Shown here: in pieces, positions 41,184-49,747 of the stretch | Layout: the number at the start of each line of letters is the position of its first letter | Numbering within the stretch: position 1 is the first letter of the stretch | Source of the DNA: Sphaerisporangium corydalis | GTDB lineage: Bacteria > Actinomycetota > Actinomycetes > Streptosporangiales > Streptosporangiaceae | Direction of reading: 5' to 3' | Length of the DNA stretch: 64,000 nt | Assembly (NCBI RefSeq): GCF_025506355.1 | Contig: NZ_JANZYP010000036.1 | Coordinates: 1-64,000 of the forward strand | Program-made: the position numbers and the translations under genes | Notes under the pieces: model-generated | The model's input: the letters and a program-made list of their open reading frames with translations, nothing else | The model's database searches: none | What the model was told of the DNA's origin: nothing

Positions 41184-41744
41184 GTGAAGGGCGAAGCGAA
41201 CACGAACGGGGACGGCGCCGCCCCGGGTCCGGTCACCGTCGATCTCCGGCTGTCGGTCAACGGGCGAAGACATCCGATCACCGTGGACACCCGGGAGACG
41301 CTGCTGGACACCCTGCGTGAGCGCATGGACCTCACCGGCACCAAGAAGGGGTGCGACCACGGGCAGTGCGGCGCGTGCACGGTCCTGGTCGGCGGCCGGC
41401 GAGTGAAGTCCTGCCTGACGCTCACGGTCACCGTGGACGACCGGGACATCACCACCGTCGAAGGGCTCTCGGCCGACGGCGTCCCGCACCCGCTGCAGGC
41501 GGCGTTCATCGAGAACGACGCGCTCCAGTGCGGCTACTGCACCCCAGGGCAGCTCTGCTCGGCGGTCGGCATGCTGGCCGAGGTCGCCGACGGGTGGCCG
41601 AGCGCGGTCACCCCGGGCCTCGACGGTGAGGTGGACCTGTCGAAGCTGGCCGACGAGGAGATCCGCGAGCGGATGAGCGGGAACCTGTGCCGCTGCGGCG
41701 CTTATCCCGGCATCGTCGCGGCGATCGGCCAGGTGGCCCGGTGA
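41184..41744 (+). CDS. Molybdenum oxidoreductase, 2Fe-2S subunit (YagT/XdhC-like)
   Basis: Electron-transfer subunit of a xanthine-oxidase-family enzyme, 186 aa. The plant-type [2Fe-2S] cluster ligands are C57, C62, C65 and C77 (GCDHGQCGACT...SC). The second, buried cluster uses C116, C119, C169 and C171 (CGYC...CRCG). I chose GTG 41184 (AGGGAAG 5 nt upstream) rather than ATG 41133. No Tat signal is visible, unlike periplasmic PaoA of E. coli, so the enzyme is probably cytosolic. Its stop overlaps the FAD-subunit start (GTGA). Confidence 0.92.
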   Translation: MKGEANTNGDGAAPGPVTVDLRLSVNGRRHPITVDTRETLLDTLRERMDLTGTKKGCDHGQCGACTVLVGGRRVKSCLTLTVTVDDRDITTVEGLSADGVPHPLQAAFIENDALQCGYCTPGQLCSAVGMLAEVADGWPSAVTPGLDGEVDLSKLADEEIRERMSGNLCRCGAYPGIVAAIGQVAR

Positions 41745-42724
41745 GGCCGTTCGCCTACGAGCGGGTCTCCACCGCCCGGTCCGCCGTGGCGGCGGCCGGC
41801 GAGGGCACCGACGCCATGTACCTGGGCGGCGGCACCAACCTGGTCGACCTCATGCGTCTCGGCGTCGTCGCGCCGGGGACGCTGGTCGACGTCACCCGCA
41901 TCGCCGGCGGGGTCGAGGAGACCCCCGGCGGCGGCCTGCTCATCGGCGCCGAGGTCCGCAACGGCGACCTCGCCGCCCACCCGCTGGTGCGTAGCCGCTA
42001 CCCGATGCTCGCCGAGGCGGTCCTGTCGGGGGCCTCGGGTCAGATCCGCAACATGGCGACGGTCGGCGGCAACCTGCTCCAGCGCACCCGCTGCTCCTAC
42101 TTCCAGGACGTCACCAAGCCCTGCAACAAGCGCGACCCCGGCTCGGGGTGCCCCGCGCGGGCCGGCGACCACCGCAACCTGGCGATCTTCGGCCACTCCG
42201 AGAGCTGCGTGGCCACCCACCCCTCCGACATGGCCGTGGCGCTGGCGGCGCTGGACGCCGTCGTCCACGTCGAGGGCGCGGACGGCCCGAGGAGCGTGCC
42301 GATGCCCGGACTGCACCGGCTGCCCGGCGACCGGCCCGACCGCGACACCGTGCTCGGGCCCGGCGACCTGGTGACGGCGGTGGAGGTGCCGCCGCTGCCG
42401 TTCGCCGCGCGCTCCCGGTACCGCAAGGTGCGCGACCGGGCGTCGTTCTCCTTCGCCGTGGTGTCGGTGGCGGCGGCCCTGGAGGTCTCCGGCGGGGTGG
42501 TGCGCGACTGCCGCATCGCCCTCGGCGCCGTCGCCCACGTGCCCTGGCGGGCCGAGGCGGCGGAGGCCGCGCTGCGCGGCGCCCCCGCGACCGAGGAACG
42601 GTTCGGCCTGGCCGCGGACGCCGAGCTGGCCCGGGCACGGCCGCTGCCGCTCAACCGGTTCAAGGTGCCGCTCGTCCGCAACGTCATGATCCGTGTACTC
42701 GCCGACCTCGTGGAGGTGCGATGA
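41741..42724 (+). CDS. Molybdenum oxidoreductase, FAD subunit with extra Fe-S site (YagS-like)
   Basis: FAD-binding middle subunit, 327 aa. FAD motifs are YLGGGTNLVDLMRLGV (about 27-42) and ATVGGNLLQRTRC. Four cysteines, C118, C128, C137 and C156 (CSYF, CNKR, GCPA, SCVA), form the insertion that binds an additional [4Fe-4S] cluster in PaoB/YagS-type aldehyde oxidoreductases. This marks the complex as aldehyde-oxidoreductase-like rather than classical xanthine dehydrogenase. GTG 41741 overlaps the previous stop, and its own stop overlaps the large-subunit ATG. Confidence 0.92.
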   Translation: MRPFAYERVSTARSAVAAAGEGTDAMYLGGGTNLVDLMRLGVVAPGTLVDVTRIAGGVEETPGGGLLIGAEVRNGDLAAHPLVRSRYPMLAEAVLSGASGQIRNMATVGGNLLQRTRCSYFQDVTKPCNKRDPGSGCPARAGDHRNLAIFGHSESCVATHPSDMAVALAALDAVVHVEGADGPRSVPMPGLHRLPGDRPDRDTVLGPGDLVTAVEVPPLPFAARSRYRKVRDRASFSFAVVSVAAALEVSGGVVRDCRIALGAVAHVPWRAEAAEAALRGAPATEERFGLAADAELARARPLPLNRFKVPLVRNVMIRVLADLVEVR

Positions 42725-44811
42725 CCACCACCGGAATCAGATCCGTCGGCGGGGCGCTCGACCGGGTGGACGCCCTGGAGAAGGTCACCGGCCGGGCCAG
42801 GTACGCCTACGAGAACAGCCCGCGCGAGCTGGTCTACGCCTTCCCCGTGCAGGCCACCGTGGCCAAGGGCGAGATCGTGCACGTGGGCGTCGACGCGGTG
42901 CTCAAACAGCCGGGGGTGATCGCGGCCATCTGGCACGGCAACGCCCCCCGGCTCGCGCCCTCCGACGACGACGAGCTGGCCGTCCTGCAGTCGCGGCGGG
43001 TCGCCTACCGGGGGCAGTACATCGCGGTCGTCGTGGCCGAGACCCCCGAGGACGCCCGGGAGGCCGCCGGGATGCTGCGCGTCGAGTACGCGGCCGAGGA
43101 CCACGACGTCGACATGCGCCCCGACCACCCCCGCATGTACCGCCCCGACCACGTCAACCCGAACTTCCAGAGCGACACGCAGCGCGGCGACCCCGACGCC
43201 GCCCTCACCACGGCGCCCGTCGTGGTGGACCACACCTACAGCACCCCGGCCGAGCACAACAACCCGATGGAGCCGCACGCCACGGTCGCCCTGTGGGACG
43301 GCGACGGCCTGACGCTGTTCGACTCCACCCAGGGCGCCTCCGCGCTCCGCTCGGTGATCGCGCCGCTGTTCGGCATGCCGCCGGCCCAGGTGCGGGTGAT
43401 CGCCCCCTACATCGGGGGCGGTTTCGGGTCCAAGATCGAGGTCCACCCCCACGTGGTGCTGGCCGCGCTCGCCGCCAAGCAGGTGGGCCGGCCGGTCAAG
43501 CTCGCCGTGACGCGTCAGCAGATGTTCGCGATCACCGGCTACCGCACCCCGACCGTGCAGCGGGTCAGGCTCGGCGCGGAGACCGACGGGCGGCTGATCG
43601 CCGTGACGCACGACGCCTTCGAGCAGACCTCCATCCTGGTGGAGTTCGCCGAGCCGACCGCCATCGTCACGCGCATGATGTACGCGGCGCCGCACCGGCG
43701 CACCACCCACCGGCTGGTCCGGCTCAACGTCCCGACCCCGACGTGGATGCGCGCGCCCGGCGAGGCGCCGGGGATGTTCGCGCTGGAGTCGGCCATGGAC
43801 GAGCTGGCCATCGCGTGCGGTGTCGACCCGGTGGAGCTGCGGGTGCGCAACGAGCCCGCCAAGGACCCCGACACCGGCCTGCCGTTCAGCTCGCGCAACC
43901 TGGTCGCCTGCCTGCGTGAGGGCGCCCGCCGCTTCGGCTGGGCCGGCCGCGACCCCGAGCCGGGGGCGCGCCGCGTGGGCAGGACGCTCCTCGGGACCGG
44001 GGTGGCGGCGTCCACCTACCCGACCTACCGTGCGCCGTCGTCGGCCCGCGTCCGCGCCGAGCCCGACGGCAGGTTCACCGTGAGCATCGCCGCCGCCGAC
44101 ATCGGCACCGGCGCCAGGACGGTGCTGACCCAGATAGCCGCCGACGCGCTCGACGCCCCGGCCGGCCTGGTCCACGTGGAGGTCGGCGACAGCGCGCTGC
44201 CCTGGGCCGTCCTGGCGGGCGGTTCGATGGGCACCGGTTCGTGGGGCACGGCCGTCGTCCGTGCCTGCGAGGCGCTGGTCGCGGAGCTGGGGCGCCGCGG
44301 CGGCGACGTGCCGCCCGGGGGAGTGGAGGCGGCCGCCGACACCTCGCAGGAGGTGCGCGGGCAGGCCGAGTTCGCCCGGCACGCCTTCGGCGCCCAGTTC
44401 GCCGAGGTGGGGGTGGACGCCGACACCGGGGAGACCCGGGTGCACCGGCTGCTCGGGGTGTTCGCCGCCGGCCGGATCATCAACCCCAAGACCGCCCGCT
44501 CGCAGTTCGTCGGGGGCATGACCATGGGACTGTCCATGGCCCTGATGGAGGAGAGCGTCATGGACCGCGAGTTCGGCGACTACCTCAACCACGACTTCGC
44601 CCAGTACCACGTGGCGGCCCACGCAGACGTGCGCGACATCGAGGCGTTCTGGCTGGAGGAGGAGGACCCGCATCTCAACCCCATGGGCTCCAAGGGCATC
44701 GGGGAGATCGGCACCGTCGGCACCGCCGCCGCGGTCGCCAACGCCGTCCACCACGCCACCGGGGTGCGGATCCGCGACCTGCCGATCCGCCTGGACAAGC
44801 TGGTGCGCTGA
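42721..44811 (+). CDS. Molybdenum oxidoreductase, molybdopterin subunit (YagR-like)
   Basis: Catalytic molybdenum-cofactor subunit, 696 aa. It has the N-terminal a/b hammerhead (GRARYAYENSP...YAFPVQATVAKG), cofactor-binding stretches STQGAS, GGGFGSKIE and MRAPGEAPGMFALE, and the catalytic base E662 in GSKGIGEIGTVG. It would hydroxylate aldehydes or N-heterocycles with water as the oxygen source. ATG 42721 overlaps the FAD-subunit stop. No cofactor-maturation chaperone (PaoD/XdhC) lies in the window, so one must be elsewhere. It is followed 15 nt later by a FUSC exporter, suggesting the product or substrate is a toxic aromatic acid or aldehyde. Confidence 0.92.
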   Translation: MTTTGIRSVGGALDRVDALEKVTGRARYAYENSPRELVYAFPVQATVAKGEIVHVGVDAVLKQPGVIAAIWHGNAPRLAPSDDDELAVLQSRRVAYRGQYIAVVVAETPEDAREAAGMLRVEYAAEDHDVDMRPDHPRMYRPDHVNPNFQSDTQRGDPDAALTTAPVVVDHTYSTPAEHNNPMEPHATVALWDGDGLTLFDSTQGASALRSVIAPLFGMPPAQVRVIAPYIGGGFGSKIEVHPHVVLAALAAKQVGRPVKLAVTRQQMFAITGYRTPTVQRVRLGAETDGRLIAVTHDAFEQTSILVEFAEPTAIVTRMMYAAPHRRTTHRLVRLNVPTPTWMRAPGEAPGMFALESAMDELAIACGVDPVELRVRNEPAKDPDTGLPFSSRNLVACLREGARRFGWAGRDPEPGARRVGRTLLGTGVAASTYPTYRAPSSARVRAEPDGRFTVSIAAADIGTGARTVLTQIAADALDAPAGLVHVEVGDSALPWAVLAGGSMGTGSWGTAVVRACEALVAELGRRGGDVPPGGVEAAADTSQEVRGQAEFARHAFGAQFAEVGVDADTGETRVHRLLGVFAAGRIINPKTARSQFVGGMTMGLSMALMEESVMDREFGDYLNHDFAQYHVAAHADVRDIEAFWLEEEDPHLNPMGSKGIGEIGTVGTAAAVANAVHHATGVRIRDLPIRLDKLVR

Positions 44812-44826
44812 GCGCGGCGGGAGCCC

Positions 44827-46758
44827 GTGACCGGCCTGTTCCGGCGCCCCGCCGACCGGCTGGCCGGCGCGGCCCCCGGATGGCTGCGGGAGACGGTCCG
44901 CCCGGCGAGGGCGCGCCCCCAGTGGGGGGCGATGTCGCGGGTCTTCCTCGCCGTCACCACCCCGCTGGTCGCCGGCTGGGCGTTCGGGCACATCACCCTC
45001 GGCCTGCTGCCCGCGATGGGGGCCATGGCGGCCTCGCTGTCGGACCGGGGGGTGTCGTCGTACCGGGCGCGGACCTTCCGCGTGGTCTCGGCCGGGGCCG
45101 GCGGGGCGTGCGGGTACATGGCCGGCCACGCGGCCCGGGGGCTCGGCTGGTGGACGGTCCTGGTCCTGGCCGCCGTCTCGGTGGTGTCGGCGCTGGTCAG
45201 CACGGGCGGGGCCTCGGGCTCGCTGAGCGGGCTCCAGTTCATGGTCATGACGGTGCTCGGCATCGGCGTGCCGTACCCGCAGTCGGCGGGCGCCGGCGCC
45301 CTGGCGTACCTGTCGGGCGCCCTGTGGGCGCTTTTGCTGGTCCTGGCCGGCTGGCCGCTACGGCCCCGCGCCGCGGAGGAGGCCGCCGCCGCCCAGGCCT
45401 ACCGGGCGCTCGGCGGGCTGTTCGGGGTGGACCCCGCTGAGCGCCCGCGCGCGCTCGGCGCGTTCGACACCGCGCTCAAGGCCGCCTACGACACGGTGTT
45501 CGGCGCGCGGTCGGCGGCGGCGGGTCCCGACGCCGAGCGCACCCGGCTGATCGCCCTGCTCAACCAGGCCTCGCAGATCCGCGGCGCGCTGAGCTCGCTC
45601 ACCCTGGAGGACCGTGAACCGCCTCCCGAGGTCGCGGCGGCCGTCCGGTCGCTGGCGGACGCGCTGGCCGGCGGCGGGCGGCCCGGGCCCCCGCCGTCGT
45701 TCCCCGGCGGCTCGCCCGCCCTGCGCGCGCTGTGCTCGGCGGTGGAGGGCGCCGCCGAGCTGGTGTCCGGCGGGGAGGTCGCCGAGGAGCAGCTCCCCTA
45801 CGAGCGGGTCGGGTACGCCGACCGGCTCAGGACGACCTGGGAGGGGGTGCGGTACGGGCACCTCGCCCGTGTCTACACCCTGCGGCTGACCCTGTGCATG
45901 GCCGCGGCGGCGGCGTTCAGCGAGCTGCACTGGATCGAGCGCTCCTACTGGGTGATGCTGACCGTCGCCCTGGTGCTCAAGCCCGACTTCGGGTCGGTCT
46001 TCGCGCGGGCGGTCCAGCGCGGGCTCGGTACCGTCGCCGGCGCGGTGATCGGCACCCTGGTGCTGCTCGTGGTGCCGTACGGGCCGGCGATCCTGGTCCC
46101 GATCGCGGTCTTCGCCGCGCTCCTGCCGTATGGGCAGCAGCGCAACTGGGGGCTGATGTCGACGTTCCAGGTGCCGCTGGTGGTGCTGCTGGTCGACCTG
46201 CTGACCGGGGCGGGGCCGAGGCTCGCGGAGGTCCGGCTGGTGGACAGCCTGATCGGCTGCGCGATCGTGCTGCTGCTCGGCTACCTGCCGTGGCCGGGGA
46301 GCTGGCAGGCGCCGGTGGGGCCGGGGTTCGCCGACGCGGTGTCGGCGACGGCCCGGTACCTGCGGTACGGGTTCGACCGGGACGACCCGGGGCGTGCGCT
46401 GGCCCGCCGCAAGGCGTTCGACGCCCTGGCGGACCTGCGCCTGGTGTTCCAGCGGGCGGTTACCGAGCCCGCCGTCATCAGCGGGCGCGTCACGACGTGG
46501 CTGCCCGCGATGACCGCGCTGGAGCGGGTGGCCGACGCGACCGCCGCCACGGTCGCGCGCGCCGACCACGGCGCCCCGCCGCCGACGGACGCGGCGGTGC
46601 GGTCGGTCGTGGAGTCGCTGGACGACATCGCCGCCGGCGTCCGCGAGGGACGCCCGCTGCGGGCCAGGCCCGGGGCCGATGGCGAGGAGTCGCTGGACCG
46701 GGTCGCCTGCGCGGTGCGCGGCCTGCGCGACACGCTCTCGGAACGTGCTTCCCCGTAA
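44827..46758 (+). CDS. FUSC-family aromatic-acid-exporter-like membrane protein
   Basis: 643-aa membrane protein with two halves, each bearing a cluster of hydrophobic segments (about residues 40-180 and 350-495), separated and followed by cytosolic helical domains. This is the FUSC/YccS/AaeB layout. LHWIERSYWVMLTVALVLKPDFG and RGLGTVAGAVIG belong to the fusaric-acid-resistance core. Its GTG at 44827 is 15 nt after the oxidoreductase, so it is co-transcribed. Members export hydroxylated aromatic acids or weak-acid toxins; here it probably removes the oxidoreductase substrate or product. Confidence 0.87.
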   Translation: MTGLFRRPADRLAGAAPGWLRETVRPARARPQWGAMSRVFLAVTTPLVAGWAFGHITLGLLPAMGAMAASLSDRGVSSYRARTFRVVSAGAGGACGYMAGHAARGLGWWTVLVLAAVSVVSALVSTGGASGSLSGLQFMVMTVLGIGVPYPQSAGAGALAYLSGALWALLLVLAGWPLRPRAAEEAAAAQAYRALGGLFGVDPAERPRALGAFDTALKAAYDTVFGARSAAAGPDAERTRLIALLNQASQIRGALSSLTLEDREPPPEVAAAVRSLADALAGGGRPGPPPSFPGGSPALRALCSAVEGAAELVSGGEVAEEQLPYERVGYADRLRTTWEGVRYGHLARVYTLRLTLCMAAAAAFSELHWIERSYWVMLTVALVLKPDFGSVFARAVQRGLGTVAGAVIGTLVLLVVPYGPAILVPIAVFAALLPYGQQRNWGLMSTFQVPLVVLLVDLLTGAGPRLAEVRLVDSLIGCAIVLLLGYLPWPGSWQAPVGPGFADAVSATARYLRYGFDRDDPGRALARRKAFDALADLRLVFQRAVTEPAVISGRVTTWLPAMTALERVADATAATVARADHGAPPPTDAAVRSVVESLDDIAAGVREGRPLRARPGADGEESLDRVACAVRGLRDTLSERASP

Positions 46759-46767
46759 TCATTGGGG

Positions 46768-46796
46768 TTGTCTAATTCCTGTATTTACGGTAGGAA
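46768..46796 (+). promoter_or_regulatory. Possible promoter of the sulfonate-type importer, near-leaderless
   Basis: TTGTCT (46768-46773), a 17-nt spacer and TAGGAA (46791-46796) would start transcripts at or beside the permease GTG at 46803. A 5-bp inverted repeat TTCCT/AGGAA (46776-46780, 46792-46796) overlaps the -10, suitable for an operator. Both boxes are weak. Confidence 0.28.
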
Positions 46797-46802
46797 ATAG
46801 GG

Positions 46803-47618
46803 GTGAATCCCACCCTGACGGCGCCGCGCCCGGCCACGCGGCGGAACCGCCGGGCCGGCGTGCGCCTGCTGTCCATCGCGGTCCTGCTCGCCCTGTGGCA
46901 GCTCGCGGCGAGCGCCACGCGCAACCCGTCCTTCATCCCCTCGCCCCGGGCCGTCTGGGACCAGCTCGTGCTGACCTCGACCGTCCACGACGGCATCCGG
47001 GGCTACAGCGGCCACCTGCTGGTGGAGCACCTCGGGACCAGCCTGCGGCGCATCCTCATCGGCTCGGCGCTCGGCGTCGTGGCCGGGCTCGCGCTCGGCG
47101 TGGTCATGGGCACCGTCCCGTGGATCCGCCTGGTGGTGGAACCGCTGGTCACCTTCGTCCGCGCGCTGCCGCCCCTGGCGTACTTCAGCCTGCTGATCAT
47201 CTGGTTCGGCATCGACGAGACGCCGAAGCTGTGGCTGCTCACCATCGCCGCGCTCCCGCCCGTGGCCGTCGCCACCGCCTCGGCCGTGTACGCGGCCCCC
47301 ACCGGGCTGGTGGAGGCCGCGCGGGCGCTCGGGGCGACGCGGTGGAGCGTCACCAGGGACGTCGTGCTGCCCAGCGCCCTGCCGGAGATCTTCACCGGCG
47401 TGCGGCTGGCGGTGGGCATCGCCTACTCCTCCGTCGTCGCGGCGGAGACCATCAACGGCGTCCCGGGCATCGGGGGCATGGTCCGCGACGCCCAGCGCTA
47501 CCTGCAGACCGACGTCGTCGTGCTCGGGCTCTTCGCCATCGGCTTCTCCGGGCTCCTCATCGACGCGCTCCTGCGCGCCGCCGAGAACCGGCTCATCCCC
47601 TGGCGCGGACGCGCCTGA
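46803..47618 (+). CDS. ABC transporter permease (TauC/SsuC-like)
   Basis: Membrane subunit of a nitrate/sulfonate/taurine-type importer, 271 aa with about six spans. The ATPase-contact EAA loop reads EAARALGATRWSVTRDVVLP and the C-terminus has AETINGVPGIGGMVRDAQRYLQTDVV, as in TauC/SsuC. GTG 46803 follows AGGAAATAGG. Order here is permease, binding protein, ATPase, dioxygenase instead of the E. coli tauABCD order. A 128-nt repeat-rich gap follows before the binding-protein gene. Confidence 0.9.
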   Translation: MNPTLTAPRPATRRNRRAGVRLLSIAVLLALWQLAASATRNPSFIPSPRAVWDQLVLTSTVHDGIRGYSGHLLVEHLGTSLRRILIGSALGVVAGLALGVVMGTVPWIRLVVEPLVTFVRALPPLAYFSLLIIWFGIDETPKLWLLTIAALPPVAVATASAVYAAPTGLVEAARALGATRWSVTRDVVLPSALPEIFTGVRLAVGIAYSSVVAAETINGVPGIGGMVRDAQRYLQTDVVVLGLFAIGFSGLLIDALLRAAENRLIPWRGRA

Positions 47619-47735
47619 ACGCGACCCCCCTCCGAACGCGACCCGACCTCTTCCGGAACGCGACCCCGTACGAGACGCGACCCGCCCGGACGCGACCCCC
47701 GCCCGAACGTGACCCCCGCCCGAACGAGAGACCAA
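47617..47735 (+). repeat. Degenerate tandem GAACGCGACCC repeats before the binding-protein gene
   Basis: Six to seven loosely periodic copies (about 15-22 bp apart) of GAACGCGACCC with variable C/G tails span the permease stop region and the gap. The later copies read AACGTGACCCC and AACGAGAGACC, the last running into the ribosome site of the binding-protein gene. This could be an mRNA structure or binding array tuning the lipoprotein level, or a simple minisatellite. Confidence 0.7.
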
Positions 47736-47746
47736 GGAACCCCCAC

Positions 47747-48799
47747 ATGCTCCGACCAGGCCCAAGACGCCTGCTATCCCTCCTCGTCGCGGCCACGGCG
47801 GCGCTCGCCCTCACCGCGTGCGGGAACGGCACCGCCTCGGGCCCGGCCTCCGGCGGCGCGGCGGCCAAGACGATCCGCGTCGCCTACCAGGCGTTCCCCA
47901 GCGGCGACCTCGTCGTCAAGAACAAGGGCTGGCTGGAGGCGGCGCTGCCCGGCTACCGCGTCACCTGGACCAAGTTCGACTCCGGGGCGAGCATCAACAC
48001 CGCGTTCGTCGCCGGGAGCGTCGACATCGCCGCCATCGGCTCCAGCCCGGTCGCGCGCGGGCTGTCGGCGCCGCTGAACATCCCCTACCAGGTGGCGTTC
48101 GTCCTGGACGTGGCCGGCGACAACGAGGCGCTGGTCGCCAGGGACGGCACGGGCGTCTCCTCGGTCGGGGACCTGCGCGGCAAGAAGGTGGCCACCCCCT
48201 TCGCCTCCACCGCCCACTACAGCCTGCTGGCGGCGCTGGACCGGGCCAAGGTCCCCGAATCGGCCCTCAACGTCATCGACCTGGAACCGCAGGACATCCT
48301 GGCCGCCTGGACGCGCGGCGACATCGACGCGGCGTACGTGTGGCTCCCCGCGCTCGACACCCTCAAGAAGAACGGCAAGGTCCTGCTGTCCAGCCGACAG
48401 CTCGCCACCGCCGGCAAGCCCACGCTGGACCTCGGCGTGGTCTCCACCGCCTTCGTCACCGCCCACCCCGACGCGGTCGACGCCTGGCGCCGGGCCGAGG
48501 CCAAGGCGCTCACGCTGATCGCCGACGACCGGGACGCGGCCGCGGCGGCCGTGGGCGCCGAGCTCAACATCAGCCCGGCCGACGCCAAGAACCAGCTCGC
48601 GCAGGGCGTGTTCCTGTCGCCGTCCGACCTTTCGAGCGAGGAATGGCTGGGTACGCCCGGCAAGGTCGGCGGCCTGGCGCGCAACCTGGTCAGCGCGGCC
48701 GAGTTCCTCAAGGCCCAGCAGAAGATCGATTCGGTCCCCGGCCTGCCGGCCGTCGAGAAGGCCATCTACAACAAGGGACTCCCCGATGCCCTCTCCTGA
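47747..48799 (+). CDS. Taurine/sulfonate-type ABC substrate-binding lipoprotein (TauA-like)
   Basis: 350-aa receptor. The signal sequence ends LTAC, making C25 the lipidation site. The type-2 binding fold includes IRVAYQAFPSGDLVVKNKGW, DSGASINTAFVAGSVDIAAIGSSP, DLRGKKVATPFASTAHY and WTRGDIDAAYVWLPAL, matching TauA-type receptors for taurine and related sulfonates. ATG 47747 has AAGGAA upstream. The ATPase gene overlaps its end by 14 bp. A taurine-type ligand is likely because a TauD-like dioxygenase closes the cluster; other sulfonates are possible. Confidence 0.9.
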   Translation: MLRPGPRRLLSLLVAATAALALTACGNGTASGPASGGAAAKTIRVAYQAFPSGDLVVKNKGWLEAALPGYRVTWTKFDSGASINTAFVAGSVDIAAIGSSPVARGLSAPLNIPYQVAFVLDVAGDNEALVARDGTGVSSVGDLRGKKVATPFASTAHYSLLAALDRAKVPESALNVIDLEPQDILAAWTRGDIDAAYVWLPALDTLKKNGKVLLSSRQLATAGKPTLDLGVVSTAFVTAHPDAVDAWRRAEAKALTLIADDRDAAAAAVGAELNISPADAKNQLAQGVFLSPSDLSSEEWLGTPGKVGGLARNLVSAAEFLKAQQKIDSVPGLPAVEKAIYNKGLPDALS

Positions 48800-49616
48800 C
48801 ACCCGCTCCCCGGACCGCCTCCCCTCTCCGGACCACGTCCTCTCCCCGGACGGCGCCGCCGCCGTGGAGGTGCGCGACGTCGAGCACGTCTACGGGCGGG
48901 GCGCCGGGGCGGTGGCCGCGCTCGGCCCGCTGTCCCTGACGGTGCCCGAGGGCGCGTTCCTCGTGCTGGTCGGGGCATCGGGCTGCGGCAAGAGCACCCT
49001 GCTCCGCCTCGTCGCCGGGTTCGAGCCGCCCACCTCGGGGACCGTGCGCATCGGCGGGGTGGAGCCGGTGCCGGGCCGGGGGGCCGGGGTCGTGTTCCAG
49101 CAGCCTCGGCTGTTCCCCTGGAAGACCGCGGGCGGCAACGTCGAGCTGGCCCTGCGGTACGCCGGGGTGCCCCGCCGCGAACGCCTGGACAGGGTCCGGG
49201 AACTGCTCGGGCGCGTCGGCCTCCACGACGTCGCCGACCGGAGGATCTGGCAGCTGTCCGGCGGCCAGCAGCAGCGCGTCGCCATCGCCAGGGCGCTCGC
49301 GGCCGGCGACCCGCTGCTGCTGCTCGACGAGCCGTTCGCCGCCCTGGACGCCCTCACCCGCGAGCGGCTGCAGGAGGACCTGCGGAAGGTGAGCGCCGAG
49401 ACCGGCCGCACGTCGGTGTTCGTCACCCACAGCGTCGACGAGGCGGTGTTCCTCGGCAGCCGCGTCGTCGTGCTGACCGCGCGGCCGGGGCGGATCGCCC
49501 TGGACGTCGAGGTCGGCCTCCCGAGGACCGGGCTCGAACCCGACGAGCTGCGCGGCCTGCCCGAGTACGCCGCCCTGCGCGCCGAGATCGGCCACGCCGT
49601 CCGCTCCGCCGCCTGA
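48786..49616 (+). CDS. ABC transporter ATP-binding protein (TauB/SsuB-like)
   Basis: ATPase of the sulfonate-type importer, 276 aa. After a Ser/Pro-rich N-terminus of about 25 residues it has Walker A GASGCGKST (near residues 61-69), the Q-loop FQQPRLFPWKT characteristic of TauB/SsuB, signature LSGGQQQR, Walker B LLLLDEPFAALD and switch THSVDEA. It starts inside the receptor gene (14-bp overlap). The C-terminus is the usual short helical tail. Confidence 0.92.
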   Translation: MPSPDTRSPDRLPSPDHVLSPDGAAAVEVRDVEHVYGRGAGAVAALGPLSLTVPEGAFLVLVGASGCGKSTLLRLVAGFEPPTSGTVRIGGVEPVPGRGAGVVFQQPRLFPWKTAGGNVELALRYAGVPRRERLDRVRELLGRVGLHDVADRRIWQLSGGQQQRVAIARALAAGDPLLLLDEPFAALDALTRERLQEDLRKVSAETGRTSVFVTHSVDEAVFLGSRVVVLTARPGRIALDVEVGLPRTGLEPDELRGLPEYAALRAEIGHAVRSAA

Positions 49617-49747
49617 CCACGCACCGCCGTTTCGTCCACCCGCCGAGAGCCACGACCCCGCGCCACCGCCGTAGCGTCCCGCCGTCATCGGCCCGCCACT
49701 TCGTCCAGACCCGACCCGACCGACACCATCGCGACCGGAGGACTGAA

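Noticed and set aside
42097-45129. 1010-aa minus-strand frame
   Set aside because: Entirely antisense to the molybdenum oxidoreductase genes; composition is typical of a GC-rich mirror frame and no motif is seen.
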